Source: CAZAKZ01 sp964485695 (GTDB taxonomy: Bacteria; Planctomycetota; JAFGQW01). From it: DNA of 20,354 bases. Below, piece after piece: positions 1-7,327 of the stretch. The notes under the pieces are model-generated. The model searched no databases. It saw only the letters and a program-made list of their open reading frames with translations, and had not been told where the DNA came from. The number at the start of each line of letters is the position of its first letter. Positions within the stretch are counted from its first letter, which is position 1. Made by a program: the position numbers and the translations under genes. The DNA lies in contig CAZAKZ010000110.1 in NCBI GenBank assembly GCA_964485695.1, forward strand, positions 1 to 20,354, read 5' to 3'.

Positions 1-331
1 GCCGCGACCACGGTGGGGGCCGAGAGGACGGCAGGGGGCTTAACGGCATTGCCTCCAGGGGGGAGACGCCGAGATCGATGCCCCGGGTCATGATCCAGGT
101 AGGCGTGCCGTAGACCGGATGCGTCAGGACCCGCCAGTCCCGGCGAACGCCTTCTTCGAGATCCCTCCATTCCCAGGGTCCGGCAGAGGACTCGGGCCAG
201 GGAGAAAATCCAGGCGGCAGCGCCCGGCTGCCCTCATGCTGGGCCGAGGCGAAGGTCACCGTCGTGATCAGAAGGAACAGAACCAGCAATACGGGGATCA
301 ACGGGCAGCGCATCGAGGTGAGTCGAACCAT
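1..331 (-). CDS. Secreted protein of unknown function, N-terminal part only
   Basis: An open minus-strand frame begins at ATG 331-329 and runs through the left edge without a stop, so only about 110 residues are visible. The start has a plausible ribosome site (GAAGGTG about 9 nt upstream). A second in-frame ATG at 313 is possible. Residues 1-30 form a signal peptide: MVRLTSMR, a hydrophobic core rich in L, V, I and F, then a small-residue cleavage site ASA|Q. The mature part begins Gly/Pro-rich and then reads like a folded domain (DWRVLTHPVYGTPTWI, then a TRGIDLG segment). The GTP-x-x-I stretch vaguely recalls the propeptide of large secreted metallopeptidases, but that is too weak to assign a function. 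The gene diverges from the TIM-barrel gene at 549 and shares its upstream region. I am confident that it is a real exported protein and do not know its role. Confidence 0.72.
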   Translation of the reverse strand, partial: MVRLTSMRCPLIPVLLVLFLLITTVTFASAQHEGSRALPPGFSPWPESSAGPWEWRDLEEGVRRDWRVLTHPVYGTPTWIMTRGIDLGVSPLEAMPLSPLPSSRPPPWSR

Positions 332-478
332 GTGTCTACACCTTCACTTTCAGTCCTCATCCACGGCCGTCCCGAGACAGGACCCTTCTGTTTCGAAGAC
401 GGGCCAGGCAGGTCGGGTAAATGCCCCAGTGGATAAAGCATACAGGACCCTGAAATCGAGGTCCAGTTGAAAGAGAAT

Positions 479-506
479 TTGCCTCCCCCCCGAGGTCGGG
501 TATGAT
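479..506 (+). promoter_or_regulatory. Candidate sigma70-like promoter for the gene at 549
   Basis: A -10-like TATGAT at 501-506 lies 16 bp after a -35-like TTGCCT at 479-484, about 43 nt before the start codon at 549. The -10 matches the consensus at 5 of 6 positions and the -35 at 4 of 6. The site sits in the 217-bp gap between two divergent genes, where a promoter is expected. The call rests on consensus matching only. Confidence 0.35.
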
Positions 507-548
507 TCCCCGGTTCACCAGAAAAGCACCACAACCTCGAGGAGGCTC

Positions 549-1541
549 ATGAAGGAAATCCGGAAACGCGGGGTGAGCTACTTCGGGTGCCGGAATCCTC
601 GCCACGTGAAGGCGGATCTGGCCATGCTGGCCGGGAACGGATTCACCTACGTGGTGCACACGGTGAGCGAAAACGACCTCGCCTACCACCGCGGAACCCT
701 CGAGGAGATCTTCGCTCTCACCCGCGAGGCAGGCCTGGAGGTCCACGCGGATCCCTGGGGGGTGGGAAGGCTCTTCGGCGGCGAGGCCTTTTCGGATCTT
801 CTGGCCAGAAAACCGGAGCTCCGCCAGGTGGACTGCCGGGGAAGGCCGCTACCCTGCCTCTGCCCCGGCCGCCCCGAGGTGGAGGAGCTCATGGAACAGT
901 GGATCGAGGTCGTGGCCGGGGCCGGGGCCGACGGGGTGTTCATCGACGAGCCCCACCTCCACATCCCCCGGGAGGAGACCGGAGCCCTCTGGAGCTGCCG
1001 GTGTCCCCGGTGCATGGCGCGCTACGAGGCCTGGGCCTCGGAGCCCATGCCCGTCCAGCGCACGGAGCGGGTCGAGACCTTCCGGCACCGGACGGTTCTG
1101 GATCTCATCCGGAAACTGGCCGTCCTCGGCCACGAGGCCGGCCTGAAGGTGAGCCTCTGCGTGCTCCCGCCCGAGATCGGCGGGGACACCGCCTTGCCAT
1201 TGGAAGCGGCGGCGACCGTGAAGGAAATCGATACGCTGGGCAGCGACCCGTACTGGATCCACGCCGGCCTCGAGGCCGGAGCCTTCGTGGGCCGGACCGC
1301 CGAGACGGTCCGGCGCATCGCCCGGGATGCGGGCATGTCCTCCCAGGTATGGATCCAGGGATTCCGGGTCCCGGCGGGAAGAGAGCCGGAAATCCGGACC
1401 GCCGTGACAGCAGCCCGGCAGGCCGGGGTGGAGGACCTGGCCGTCTGGGGATTTGAAGCGTGCGGCCACATGTCCTACCTGAAGCCGGACGACCCGAAGA
1501 GGACCTGGTCGGCGATCCTGGAGGCGTTCAACGAGACCTGA
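549..1541 (+). CDS. TIM-barrel-like protein with internal CxCxxC motif (glycoside-hydrolase-like)
   Basis: This is a 330-residue cytoplasmic protein without a signal peptide. The start is fixed by GAGGAGG about 5 nt before ATG 549. The sequence has the rhythm of a beta/alpha barrel: GNGFTYVVHTVSEND near residue 30, AGLEVHADPWGVG near 61, GADGVFIDEPHLH near 126-138, a sugar/alkane-like SLCVLPPE segment near 205, IDTLGSDPYW near 228 and VWIQGFRVP near 270. The D-E-P at 133-135 at the end of a strand resembles the catalytic strand of glycoside-hydrolase-like barrels. WSCRCPRC (C150, C152, C155) follows directly; similar Cys motifs occur after this strand in uncharacterised GH-like families. The substrate is unknown. 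The inositol-phosphatase-family gene starts 33 bp downstream on the same strand and is probably co-transcribed. I am sure it is a gene, moderately sure of the barrel, and unsure of any enzyme activity. Confidence 0.75.
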   Translation: MKEIRKRGVSYFGCRNPRHVKADLAMLAGNGFTYVVHTVSENDLAYHRGTLEEIFALTREAGLEVHADPWGVGRLFGGEAFSDLLARKPELRQVDCRGRPLPCLCPGRPEVEELMEQWIEVVAGAGADGVFIDEPHLHIPREETGALWSCRCPRCMARYEAWASEPMPVQRTERVETFRHRTVLDLIRKLAVLGHEAGLKVSLCVLPPEIGGDTALPLEAAATVKEIDTLGSDPYWIHAGLEAGAFVGRTAETVRRIARDAGMSSQVWIQGFRVPAGREPEIRTAVTAARQAGVEDLAVWGFEACGHMSYLKPDDPKRTWSAILEAFNET

Positions 1542-1574
1542 TACCGTAACTACCAAGCACGAAAGCACTGTTTC

Positions 1575-2369
1575 ATGGCGACGGCGAATGAAATCGAATC
1601 CACGGCCCTCCGCATCGCCCGCGAAGCTGGCCTGCACCTGATGTCCTTCTTCAAGAAAAACATCACCACGCGTGCCAAGACCGACACCTCCTTCGTGTCC
1701 GAGGCGGACGAGAGCACCGAGACTCACCTGCGCGAGGCCCTCGCCGAAGCCTTTCCCGGAGAAGCCGTCCTTGGCGAGGAGTTCGGCCTGGACATATCGC
1801 CGGAAGGCGCCTGGTGGATCATCGATCCCCTGGACGGCACCTCCAACTTTCTCGCGGGCCTTCCCCTGTTCTGCGTGTCCCTGGCCCGCATGGAGAAGGG
1901 CCGGGTGGTGACGGCCGTGACCCACAATCCCGTCTCGGGAGAGACCTTTCGCGCCACCCTGGGAAGGGGTGCATTTCTCGGGGAGGACCGGCTCAGGATG
2001 GACCCGATCGACCGCGGCCGTCTCTCCCTGGTGGCCATGCGCCACAGCATGATGCGACACCACCCCGACTTCCAGGACCGGGTCGGCACGGACAAGTTCC
2101 GGTGCCTGGGGAGCGCATGCCTGGAACTGGGGTACACCGCCTCCGGTCTGTTCCAGGCCTCCGTCGCCCGGCGCATCATGCTCTGGGATTTCGCGGCGGG
2201 TGCCCTGTTCATCCAGGAAGCCGGCGGAATTGTCCACACCGCGAAACGTCAGCCGGTGTTTCCGCTGGCCCATCCGCCCGGCGACTACGCGGACCTGGAG
2301 ATCCCCCTCGTCACCGGCACACCCCGCATGGTGGAAATCCTGGAAGACGCCGTTTCCTTCATTGACTGA
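1575..2369 (+). CDS. Inositol monophosphatase family protein (SuhB/CysQ-like)
   Basis: A 264-residue soluble Mg2+-dependent phosphatase of the IMPase/FIG superfamily, of usual length. Metal-binding motifs are intact: GEEFG (E68/E69), then WIIDPLDGTSNF at 81-92 with D84, D87 and the Thr of the DGT loop, and WDFAAGALFIQEAGG near 204-218 with D205. Family members hydrolyse inositol-1-phosphate, fructose-1,6-bisphosphate, histidinol phosphate or 3'-phosphoadenosine phosphate, and the exact substrate cannot be read from these motifs. The start codon ATG 1575 has no clear Shine-Dalgarno sequence, but no better in-frame start precedes the conserved N-terminal helix. It lies 33 bp after the barrel gene, so translation may depend on a shared transcript. 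A 20-nt stretch just before the start (1551-1570) is nearly repeated at 13428-13447. Confidence 0.93.
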   Translation: MATANEIESTALRIAREAGLHLMSFFKKNITTRAKTDTSFVSEADESTETHLREALAEAFPGEAVLGEEFGLDISPEGAWWIIDPLDGTSNFLAGLPLFCVSLARMEKGRVVTAVTHNPVSGETFRATLGRGAFLGEDRLRMDPIDRGRLSLVAMRHSMMRHHPDFQDRVGTDKFRCLGSACLELGYTASGLFQASVARRIMLWDFAAGALFIQEAGGIVHTAKRQPVFPLAHPPGDYADLEIPLVTGTPRMVEILEDAVSFID

Positions 2370-2414
2370 CCCCTTAACAGACAGTGAACTTCGATTCGCC
2401 CGGGACGGATATGA

Positions 2415-2449
2415 GACACGTCGTGTCCTATCCCGAGGACGCCGGCGTC
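2415..2449. repeat. Two adjacent short inverted repeats after the IMPase gene
   Basis: GACACG-T-CGTGTC (2415-2427) is a perfect 6-bp inverted repeat with a 1-nt centre. Ten bases on, GACGCCGGCGTC (2438-2449) is a perfect 12-bp palindrome. Both lie 45-80 bp past the stop of the IMPase gene and 190 bp before the next start. No T-run follows, so this is not a standard intrinsic terminator. It could be an RNA 3'-end structure or a protein-binding site. Confidence 0.35.
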
Positions 2450-2636
2450 TCCATCCGGACAGGACCGCTTAGCCCCTACCCCCTTCCAGAAAAACAAATT
2501 TCCCGTCCGATCTGATGCGTTTGAAAACGCTTACACCCACGACAGGAAAAAACTAACACGTTTGGTCTCCTGGTTGCTTGATCCGATCCTGTCACTCGAA
2601 CATGGAAAGCAGCTCGATGAAAAGAGAGGTGGAACC

Positions 2637-3290
2637 ATGAGAAATGGAACCCTACTGGCGATCCTCGCTGCGATGACGATTGCATTTGCGGTCGCCGACT
2701 GCGAGGCCGGCGGCAAGCGCAAGAAGCTGAGAATCGGGCTCAGTGTGAACCTGGGTTCGCACAATCAACCCCGACATTCGCGTCACCCGCGTCACCCACG
2801 TCACACGCGCGTGGTGCGATCCTCGGGCCGCCATGCGTGGCGCGAGGTGAAGGTCTGGATTCCCGGCCACCACGAGATGAAGTGGATCGAGAGACAACAG
2901 CCGGATCGGTACGAGTGGCGCGACAAGCGAATCTGGGTGCCCGGAGGAACCACGTACCGCACGGAATCTTACCTGATCTGTGCCGGTCACTGGGAAACCC
3001 GGTTCCACCCCCGGAGTTGCCCGCCCTACCAGCGGGTCTGGATCCCCCCCCGGTACGGCTCCCGCCAGGTGCCGGTGAATCTACCCGGACACTGGGAGGT
3101 CCGGAGGATACAGGTCAGGATTCCCGGGGAGATCTACCGGGTCCAGGAACGGATCTGGTGCCCCGGTCACTATGAGTATAGAAGAGAAAAGGTCTGGGTT
3201 CCCGGCGCGGTGTGCGCCCCGAGGAGGTGTATTCGTATCGGTGGAAATCACGGCGGCTTCGGTTTTTCCCTGAATCTCTCGAGGCGATAG
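2637..3290 (+). CDS. Secreted basic protein with repeated WxPG/GHWE motifs
   Basis: A 217-residue exported protein. ATG 2637 is chosen because AGAGAGGTGG lies just upstream and a signal peptide follows at once (MRNGTLLAILAAMTIAFAVA, likely cut near A20 or at ADCEAG, where a Cys could also suggest lipidation). A short tract of R-H-[SP] repeats (46-58) is followed by a repeated theme: VWIPGHHE (73-80), RIWVPGG (98-104), GHWE (117-120), RVWIPPRY (133-140), LPGHWEVR (149-156), VRIPGEIY (160-167), RIWCPGHYE (172-180), KVWVPG (185-190). These look like short beta strands of a repeat sheet with alternating basic and aromatic residues. The two ends resemble each other (RIGLSVNLG near 32, FGFSLNLSRR at the end), as if closing a barrel or sheet. 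The function is unknown. A strong terminator follows 20 bp after the stop. Confidence 0.85.
   Translation: MRNGTLLAILAAMTIAFAVADCEAGGKRKKLRIGLSVNLGSHNQPRHSRHPRHPRHTRVVRSSGRHAWREVKVWIPGHHEMKWIERQQPDRYEWRDKRIWVPGGTTYRTESYLICAGHWETRFHPRSCPPYQRVWIPPRYGSRQVPVNLPGHWEVRRIQVRIPGEIYRVQERIWCPGHYEYRREKVWVPGAVCAPRRCIRIGGNHGGFGFSLNLSRR
2779..2805 (+). repeat. 9-bp tandem repeat inside the WxPG-repeat gene
   Basis: Three 9-bp units lie head to tail: CGCGTCACC, CGCGTCACC, CACGTCACA. They encode the Arg-His-Pro tract of the secreted protein. The unit length is a multiple of three, so slippage would change the number of R-H-P repeats without breaking the frame. Confidence 0.6.
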
Positions 3291-3310
3291 CGCCGGGCCC
3301 GAACCGAAAA

Positions 3311-3339
3311 AGCCCTGCCGGAAGGCAGGGCTTTTTTTT
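3311..3339. terminator. Bidirectional Rho-independent terminator
   Basis: AGCCCTGCC, loop GGAA, GGCAGGGCT (3311-3332) forms a perfect 9-bp stem followed by a run of T to 3339. An A-run before the stem provides a T-run on the other strand. It sits between convergent genes, 20 bp after the plus-strand stop and 29 bp beyond the minus-strand stop at 3368, so it can end both transcripts. Confidence 0.93.
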
Positions 3340-3367
3340 GTTCGTTCCTGTGCGTAAAGCCGACCGC

Positions 3368-4702
3368 TCAGGGCGTGCGGTTTGAAAATCCGCTGCGCCG
3401 GCGGTATCGGCGGCTGAAGTCGGGGGCCCCCACCTCCTCCTTCATCTTCCGGGCGTAGTCCCAGAACTTTTCCTGGTAGGCCTCCCAGGTCTCCCCGTCC
3501 TTCGAATTGAAGAAGGTCTTCTCGAAGATGCGCTGCATCTCTTTCTGTTTTTTGGGATCGCCGTCCCGGAGCATGTAGTACTTGTTGTCCTTGTGAAGGC
3601 GCTTGAGATACAGGCCGACCTTCTTGGGGCTGTGGCCCGCCTGTTCGTCGCAAAGATAGGTGATGAGAGCCCACGCCTGGGCATATTCACTCCCCCCGAA
3701 TCCCCTGCGGCCCTGGGGCACGAGTTCTATCAGGGGCCTCGCTCGACCCGCGGCCAGGAGTCGTTTGAACTGCTTGATGCGGTCGTTGAGTGGATGTCCG
3801 AAGGTGTACTTCTTGTTGTAATAGTCCCAGCGGGCAGCGGCCATGTACTCGGCCAGGCCCTCGTTGATGCAGATGGGGTAGTGAAAGGCCTTGTTCTTGC
3901 AAGTGAGGTGCACGATCATGTGCGTCCCCTCGTGGAAGAGGACGCGATAGGTGCTGATCTGATCCCTGGGATCATCGTAGAAGTAGAGCTTTCTCGCACC
4001 GGGCCTGTAGTACCCTCCGGTACCCCGCGGCGCCCGACCGACGGTGTAATACTCCTCCTGGGACCGGTAGATATTGATCTCGTAGTTGCTGCTCAGCCGT
4101 AGCCCTAGAAACTTGCTCACGTACTTCGCGAACTCCTTGAAGGTCCTGGCGAACCGCTCCACCTTCCCGTAGGTGCAGTTACTGTGCAGGGTGAGGGGCT
4201 TGCGCTTGTAGATCCAGTGGTTTGTCCACTCCTGGTGCTTGACGTGCTTCTTGTGCTCCTTCTGGACGAGATAGAGAGGGAACAGGAGCCGGTCCTTCCT
4301 GGGAAACTTGTACCCTGGAGGAAATTCGTAGTCGAACCGGATCAGGGATGCACAGGTCTCGGCCTCTTCGCGACTCAGCCACTTGCCCTGGAACAGGGTA
4401 TGGTTCAGGTGGCGATGGGCTTCCCGGTGGTCCGGGTCAATGGCCAGGATCTCGTTTGCCAGCTTTCGCATGGTCTCGACCATGCCGTAGTCCCGGGCTA
4501 TGTCCATGAGCATGTGGCGGCCGGACACGTCCTTCAGGTCCAGGGTGGCCCATTTTTCAACGACCCATTTCTTCGGGTCCTGCTCCGCGCCTTCCATGGG
4601 GATGGGACGCTGTGCCGACATGGACAGGGCCATGAGGAGCAGAGCCTGCATGGATAGGATGGTCCAGTACCAGGGAAGGGGATATCTCGATTTGTTTCTC
4701 AT
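3368..4702 (-). CDS. Secreted HExxH zinc metallopeptidase-like protein (DUF1570/MA-clan type)
   Basis: A 444-residue exported protein. It starts at ATG 4702 with GCGAGAAG just upstream. The N-terminus has a basic head and a hydrophobic stretch ending MALSMSA|Q near residue 30. Residues 60-130 are a helical, TPR-like region. The catalytic-type motif is LFHEGTHMIVHL with H257, E258 and H261. It is followed about 20 residues later by CINEGLAEYMAA, where E281 or E285 could be the third zinc ligand; this is the gluzincin arrangement of MA-clan peptidases. Before the motif lies an INIYRSQEEYY...GGYYRPGARKLYFYDD segment, which is typical of DUF1570-like families. The C-terminal third is basic and contains WALITYLCDEQAG, a common feature of such proteins after the zinc site. 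The substrate is unknown. The gene is monocistronic, with its own promoter candidate and a terminator on each side of its 3' end. Confidence 0.82.
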   Translation of the reverse strand: MRNKSRYPLPWYWTILSMQALLLMALSMSAQRPIPMEGAEQDPKKWVVEKWATLDLKDVSGRHMLMDIARDYGMVETMRKLANEILAIDPDHREAHRHLNHTLFQGKWLSREEAETCASLIRFDYEFPPGYKFPRKDRLLFPLYLVQKEHKKHVKHQEWTNHWIYKRKPLTLHSNCTYGKVERFARTFKEFAKYVSKFLGLRLSSNYEINIYRSQEEYYTVGRAPRGTGGYYRPGARKLYFYDDPRDQISTYRVLFHEGTHMIVHLTCKNKAFHYPICINEGLAEYMAAARWDYYNKKYTFGHPLNDRIKQFKRLLAAGRARPLIELVPQGRRGFGGSEYAQAWALITYLCDEQAGHSPKKVGLYLKRLHKDNKYYMLRDGDPKKQKEMQRIFEKTFFNSKDGETWEAYQEKFWDYARKMKEEVGAPDFSRRYRRRSGFSNRTP

Positions 4703-4731
4703 CGGTCTTCTCGCCTGACCCGTTTTTTTTT

Positions 4732-4761
4732 ATCATAATTCATTTGATATTCAAAAGTTAA
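4732..4761 (-). promoter_or_regulatory. Candidate promoter for the HExxH protein gene
   Basis: On the minus strand, TTAACT (4761-4756) and TATGAT (4737-4732) are separated by 18 bp in a strikingly AT-rich patch (about 4722-4765) of an otherwise GC-rich window. The -10 is about 30 nt before the start codon at 4702. TATGAT matches the sigma70 -10 consensus at 5 of 6 positions. The -35 is weaker. Confidence 0.4.
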
Positions 4762-4943
4762 ATGTGCATACGACTCTTGACGGAGCCAGGTATTGCCACG
4801 TGAAGGGTATCCCTGGTATCGGGCAAAATCCAGGATCCAGGCTGTTTTCCGGCGGACGAGAATCCGCCAAAGCCTTCTGGTGATTCCGGAGATCCCGTTT
4901 GCGGCCGGATTTCTCGGCCGGGCAGGGAATCGACGGCTGAATC

Positions 4944-6071
4944 ATGGCTGGTGAATTGAAGATCCTCTATTACTCCGATGCCCGGAGTTTCGGCGGGGCC
5001 GAGGCCTATCTCACCACCCTGGCCAGGGCGGCGAACCAGGCGGGGTATGCCGTTGAGGTGGCCATGACCCGGGCCAGGGCCCAGGATGCCTGGACCCTGG
5101 CTCTGGCCGATCAAACCCTCCGGGTGCATCGCCTCCCGGTCATCCGGTCCCTGCAGAATCCCATCCCGTTCCTGAGACAATTCGCCTTCTTACTGACGAA
5201 CCGGTTCCACCTGATCCACTTCAACCAGATCGATCCCTGGTCCTGTTCCCCCGGTATCCTGGCCGCCCGGTTCAGCGGACACCGGAAGCTGATCTCCACC
5301 TCCCACCTGCCCAACACCGTGTACGAGGTGCCTGCCCCGCTGCGGGCCCGCCTGGCTCCGCACCTCCTGCAGCACACCATCCTCGTGGGGCGCTGCCACC
5401 TGGAGAACCGGACCCGACACGATGGAGGGCCGCCTCACAAACACCGGGTCGTGGTCAACGGCATCCCCCTGCCCGAAGCGGCCACCCCGGAGAACCGGGG
5501 GGCGGCACGAAGTGAGTTGGGCCTTTCAGCTTCCGTCCCCATCATCGGCACCGTGGGGCGATTGACGGGCCAGAAGAACCACCGGACCCTGGTGGAAGCA
5601 GCGGCCCGCGTCCCCCGGGCTCACTTTGCCCTCATCGGCGACGGTCCTGATGGAGAGAACCTTCGAGACCTGCGGGACCGACTCGCTCTCCAGGACCGGT
5701 TCCACTTCCTCGGAGAACGCCCGGACGCAGGCCGACTCCTCAGGGCCTTCGACATCTTCGCCCTTCCGAGCCTCTACGAGGGCCTGCCCCTGGCGCTGCT
5801 GGAAGCCATGGGAGCCGGCCTCCCCGTAGTGGCCTCGGACCTGCCCGAGGTCCGCGAGGTGATGCGGACGGACCAGGATGGGATTCTGGTGGCCCCCTCC
5901 GATCCCGGTGCCCTGGCCGGGGCGTTGAACACCCTCCTCGATGATCCGGACCGGGCCGCCGCCATGGGCCGGTCGGGCCGGGACCGGGTGAGGAGCGACT
6001 TCTCCGAGGATCGCATGATCCAGGAAACCCTCGCGCTCTACAGGGAAGTCCTCGGTGAGGTGCGGCCATGA
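4944..6071 (+). CDS. Glycosyltransferase family 4 (GT-B fold)
   Basis: A 375-residue retaining glycosyltransferase that moves a sugar from a nucleotide donor to a growing glycan at the inner face of the membrane. The N-terminal domain has a GGAEAY loop (17-22), typical of family 4 acceptor domains. The donor domain starts near VPIIGTVGRLTGQKNH (199-213), with the R206/K211 pair that contacts donor phosphates in this family. The E-x7-E signature is intact in LYEGLPLALLEAMGAG (E279, E287). Length is normal. No strong ribosome site precedes ATG 4944, and the next in-frame ATG is too far inside the first Rossmann strand. It is the first gene of a three-gene glycosyltransferase operon: its stop overlaps the next start by 4 bp (ATGA, 6068-6071). 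Donor and acceptor are not predictable from sequence alone. Confidence 0.94.
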   Translation: MAGELKILYYSDARSFGGAEAYLTTLARAANQAGYAVEVAMTRARAQDAWTLALADQTLRVHRLPVIRSLQNPIPFLRQFAFLLTNRFHLIHFNQIDPWSCSPGILAARFSGHRKLISTSHLPNTVYEVPAPLRARLAPHLLQHTILVGRCHLENRTRHDGGPPHKHRVVVNGIPLPEAATPENRGAARSELGLSASVPIIGTVGRLTGQKNHRTLVEAAARVPRAHFALIGDGPDGENLRDLRDRLALQDRFHFLGERPDAGRLLRAFDIFALPSLYEGLPLALLEAMGAGLPVVASDLPEVREVMRTDQDGILVAPSDPGALAGALNTLLDDPDRAAAMGRSGRDRVRSDFSEDRMIQETLALYREVLGEVRP

Positions 6072-7327
6072 ATCCCCCCATGAAGATCCTGGCCCTGAGT
6101 CCCTTCATGCCCTTTCCCCCGGACCACGGCGGCCGGATCCGCACCTATCTGCTGCTCAGAGAGCTTGCCCGGCTGGGGCACGGAGTCCACCTCATCGCTC
6201 TCATGGAAAGGGAGGAGGAGAGGGACCGGGCCGCGGCCCTGGAGGCGGACGGCATCCGGACCACGCCGGTGCTCCACACCCGGCGATTCGGACGCCTGAC
6301 CTGGACGGATCGTCTCCGGAAGGCCGTACATCTTCTCACCGGCCACTCCGACGTGCTGTCCCGGTTCACCTCCCCGGCCGCACTTAAAGCCGCACGGCGC
6401 CTCGAGGAAGGTCCATGGGACATTGTCCTCTCCGAATTACTTTGGACCGCGCCCCTCGCCCTGCGCCTCGAGGCGCGCTGCTCCGTCTTGAACGCCCACA
6501 ACGTGGAGACCCTCATTGCCCGGCGCACCGCCGCCCGGACTCCGGGATTCCCGGCGAGGTGGATTGCCCGCCTCGAAGCCCGGGGCATGGGACGGGACGA
6601 GGCCCGACTGGTGCGGGATTTCGACACCGTGATCGTGGTCTCCGAGGCCGACCGCAGGCATATGGAATCCCTCGATCCCGGTCTGGCCTGCACGGTCATC
6701 GGAAACTGCGTGGACACCGACGTCCTGAAGCCATTGCCGCCCCCTCCACCCGAGGCCTCTCCGGTGTGCCTCTTCATGGGCAGCGCCAACTATCCGCCCA
6801 ACCGGGAAGCCATCGAGACGTTTGCCCGGGGTGCCTTTCCGCGGGTGAGACGCCGGTATCCCGACGCCCGGTTTCTGGCCGTCGGGGCCGATCCCCCCGA
6901 ATCTCTGAAGCGCCTCGAGGCCGAGGTGCCGGGCGTTGAGGTGGCGGGGTACGTCGACGACATCCTGCCGGTCTACCGGGAATCGACGGTGGTGGTGGTG
7001 CCTATCCGGGTGGGTGGCGGCACCCGTACCAAGATCCTGGAAGCCCTGGCCCTGGGCCGGCCCGTGGTCTCCACGGCCGTGGGCGCCGAGGGCCTCGACC
7101 TGGAACACCCAAAGCATCTCCTCATTGCCGGTAGTGAAGAGGCGTTTGTCAGAGCCGTGGTGTCGATCCACGAGGACCGAAACCGCCTCCGGGCTCTGGT
7201 CGAGACGGGTCGCGCCCGGGTGGAGGCCCACGCCTCCGCGCACCGAAGCGGCATCCTGCTGGAACGGATTCTCCTGGATACCCTCCACCGGAAGAGGCAA
7301 CGGCAACAGCGAGGATGCTCAAGATGA
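6068..7327 (+). CDS. Glycosyltransferase family 4, second of the operon
   Basis: A 419-residue GT-B enzyme. The N-terminus (MKILALSPFMPFPPDHGGRI) is characteristic of a GT4 subgroup in which a PPDHGG loop follows the first strand. Mid-protein HNVETL and VSEADRRHM (the exit of the acceptor domain) are followed by VIGNCVDTDVLKP. The donor domain contains CLFMGSANYPPNREAI, a GYVDDILPVYRESTVVVVPI strand, and GGGTRTKILEALALGRPVV near residues 317-335, where the acidic residue of KILEALA replaces the second Glu of the classic E-x7-E. ATG 6068 overlaps the previous stop. A second ATG at 6080 (MKIL) would remove four residues and is equally compatible with the fold. The stop overlaps the next gene. 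It probably acts on the same glycan as its neighbours. Confidence 0.93.
   Translation: MNPPMKILALSPFMPFPPDHGGRIRTYLLLRELARLGHGVHLIALMEREEERDRAAALEADGIRTTPVLHTRRFGRLTWTDRLRKAVHLLTGHSDVLSRFTSPAALKAARRLEEGPWDIVLSELLWTAPLALRLEARCSVLNAHNVETLIARRTAARTPGFPARWIARLEARGMGRDEARLVRDFDTVIVVSEADRRHMESLDPGLACTVIGNCVDTDVLKPLPPPPPEASPVCLFMGSANYPPNREAIETFARGAFPRVRRRYPDARFLAVGADPPESLKRLEAEVPGVEVAGYVDDILPVYRESTVVVVPIRVGGGTRTKILEALALGRPVVSTAVGAEGLDLEHPKHLLIAGSEEAFVRAVVSIHEDRNRLRALVETGRARVEAHASAHRSGILLERILLDTLHRKRQRQQRGCSR

Noticed and set aside
849..2273. 474-codon minus-strand open frame
   Set aside because: Crosses two well-supported plus-strand genes (barrel protein and IMPase) and is Gly/Pro/Arg-rich shadow sequence.
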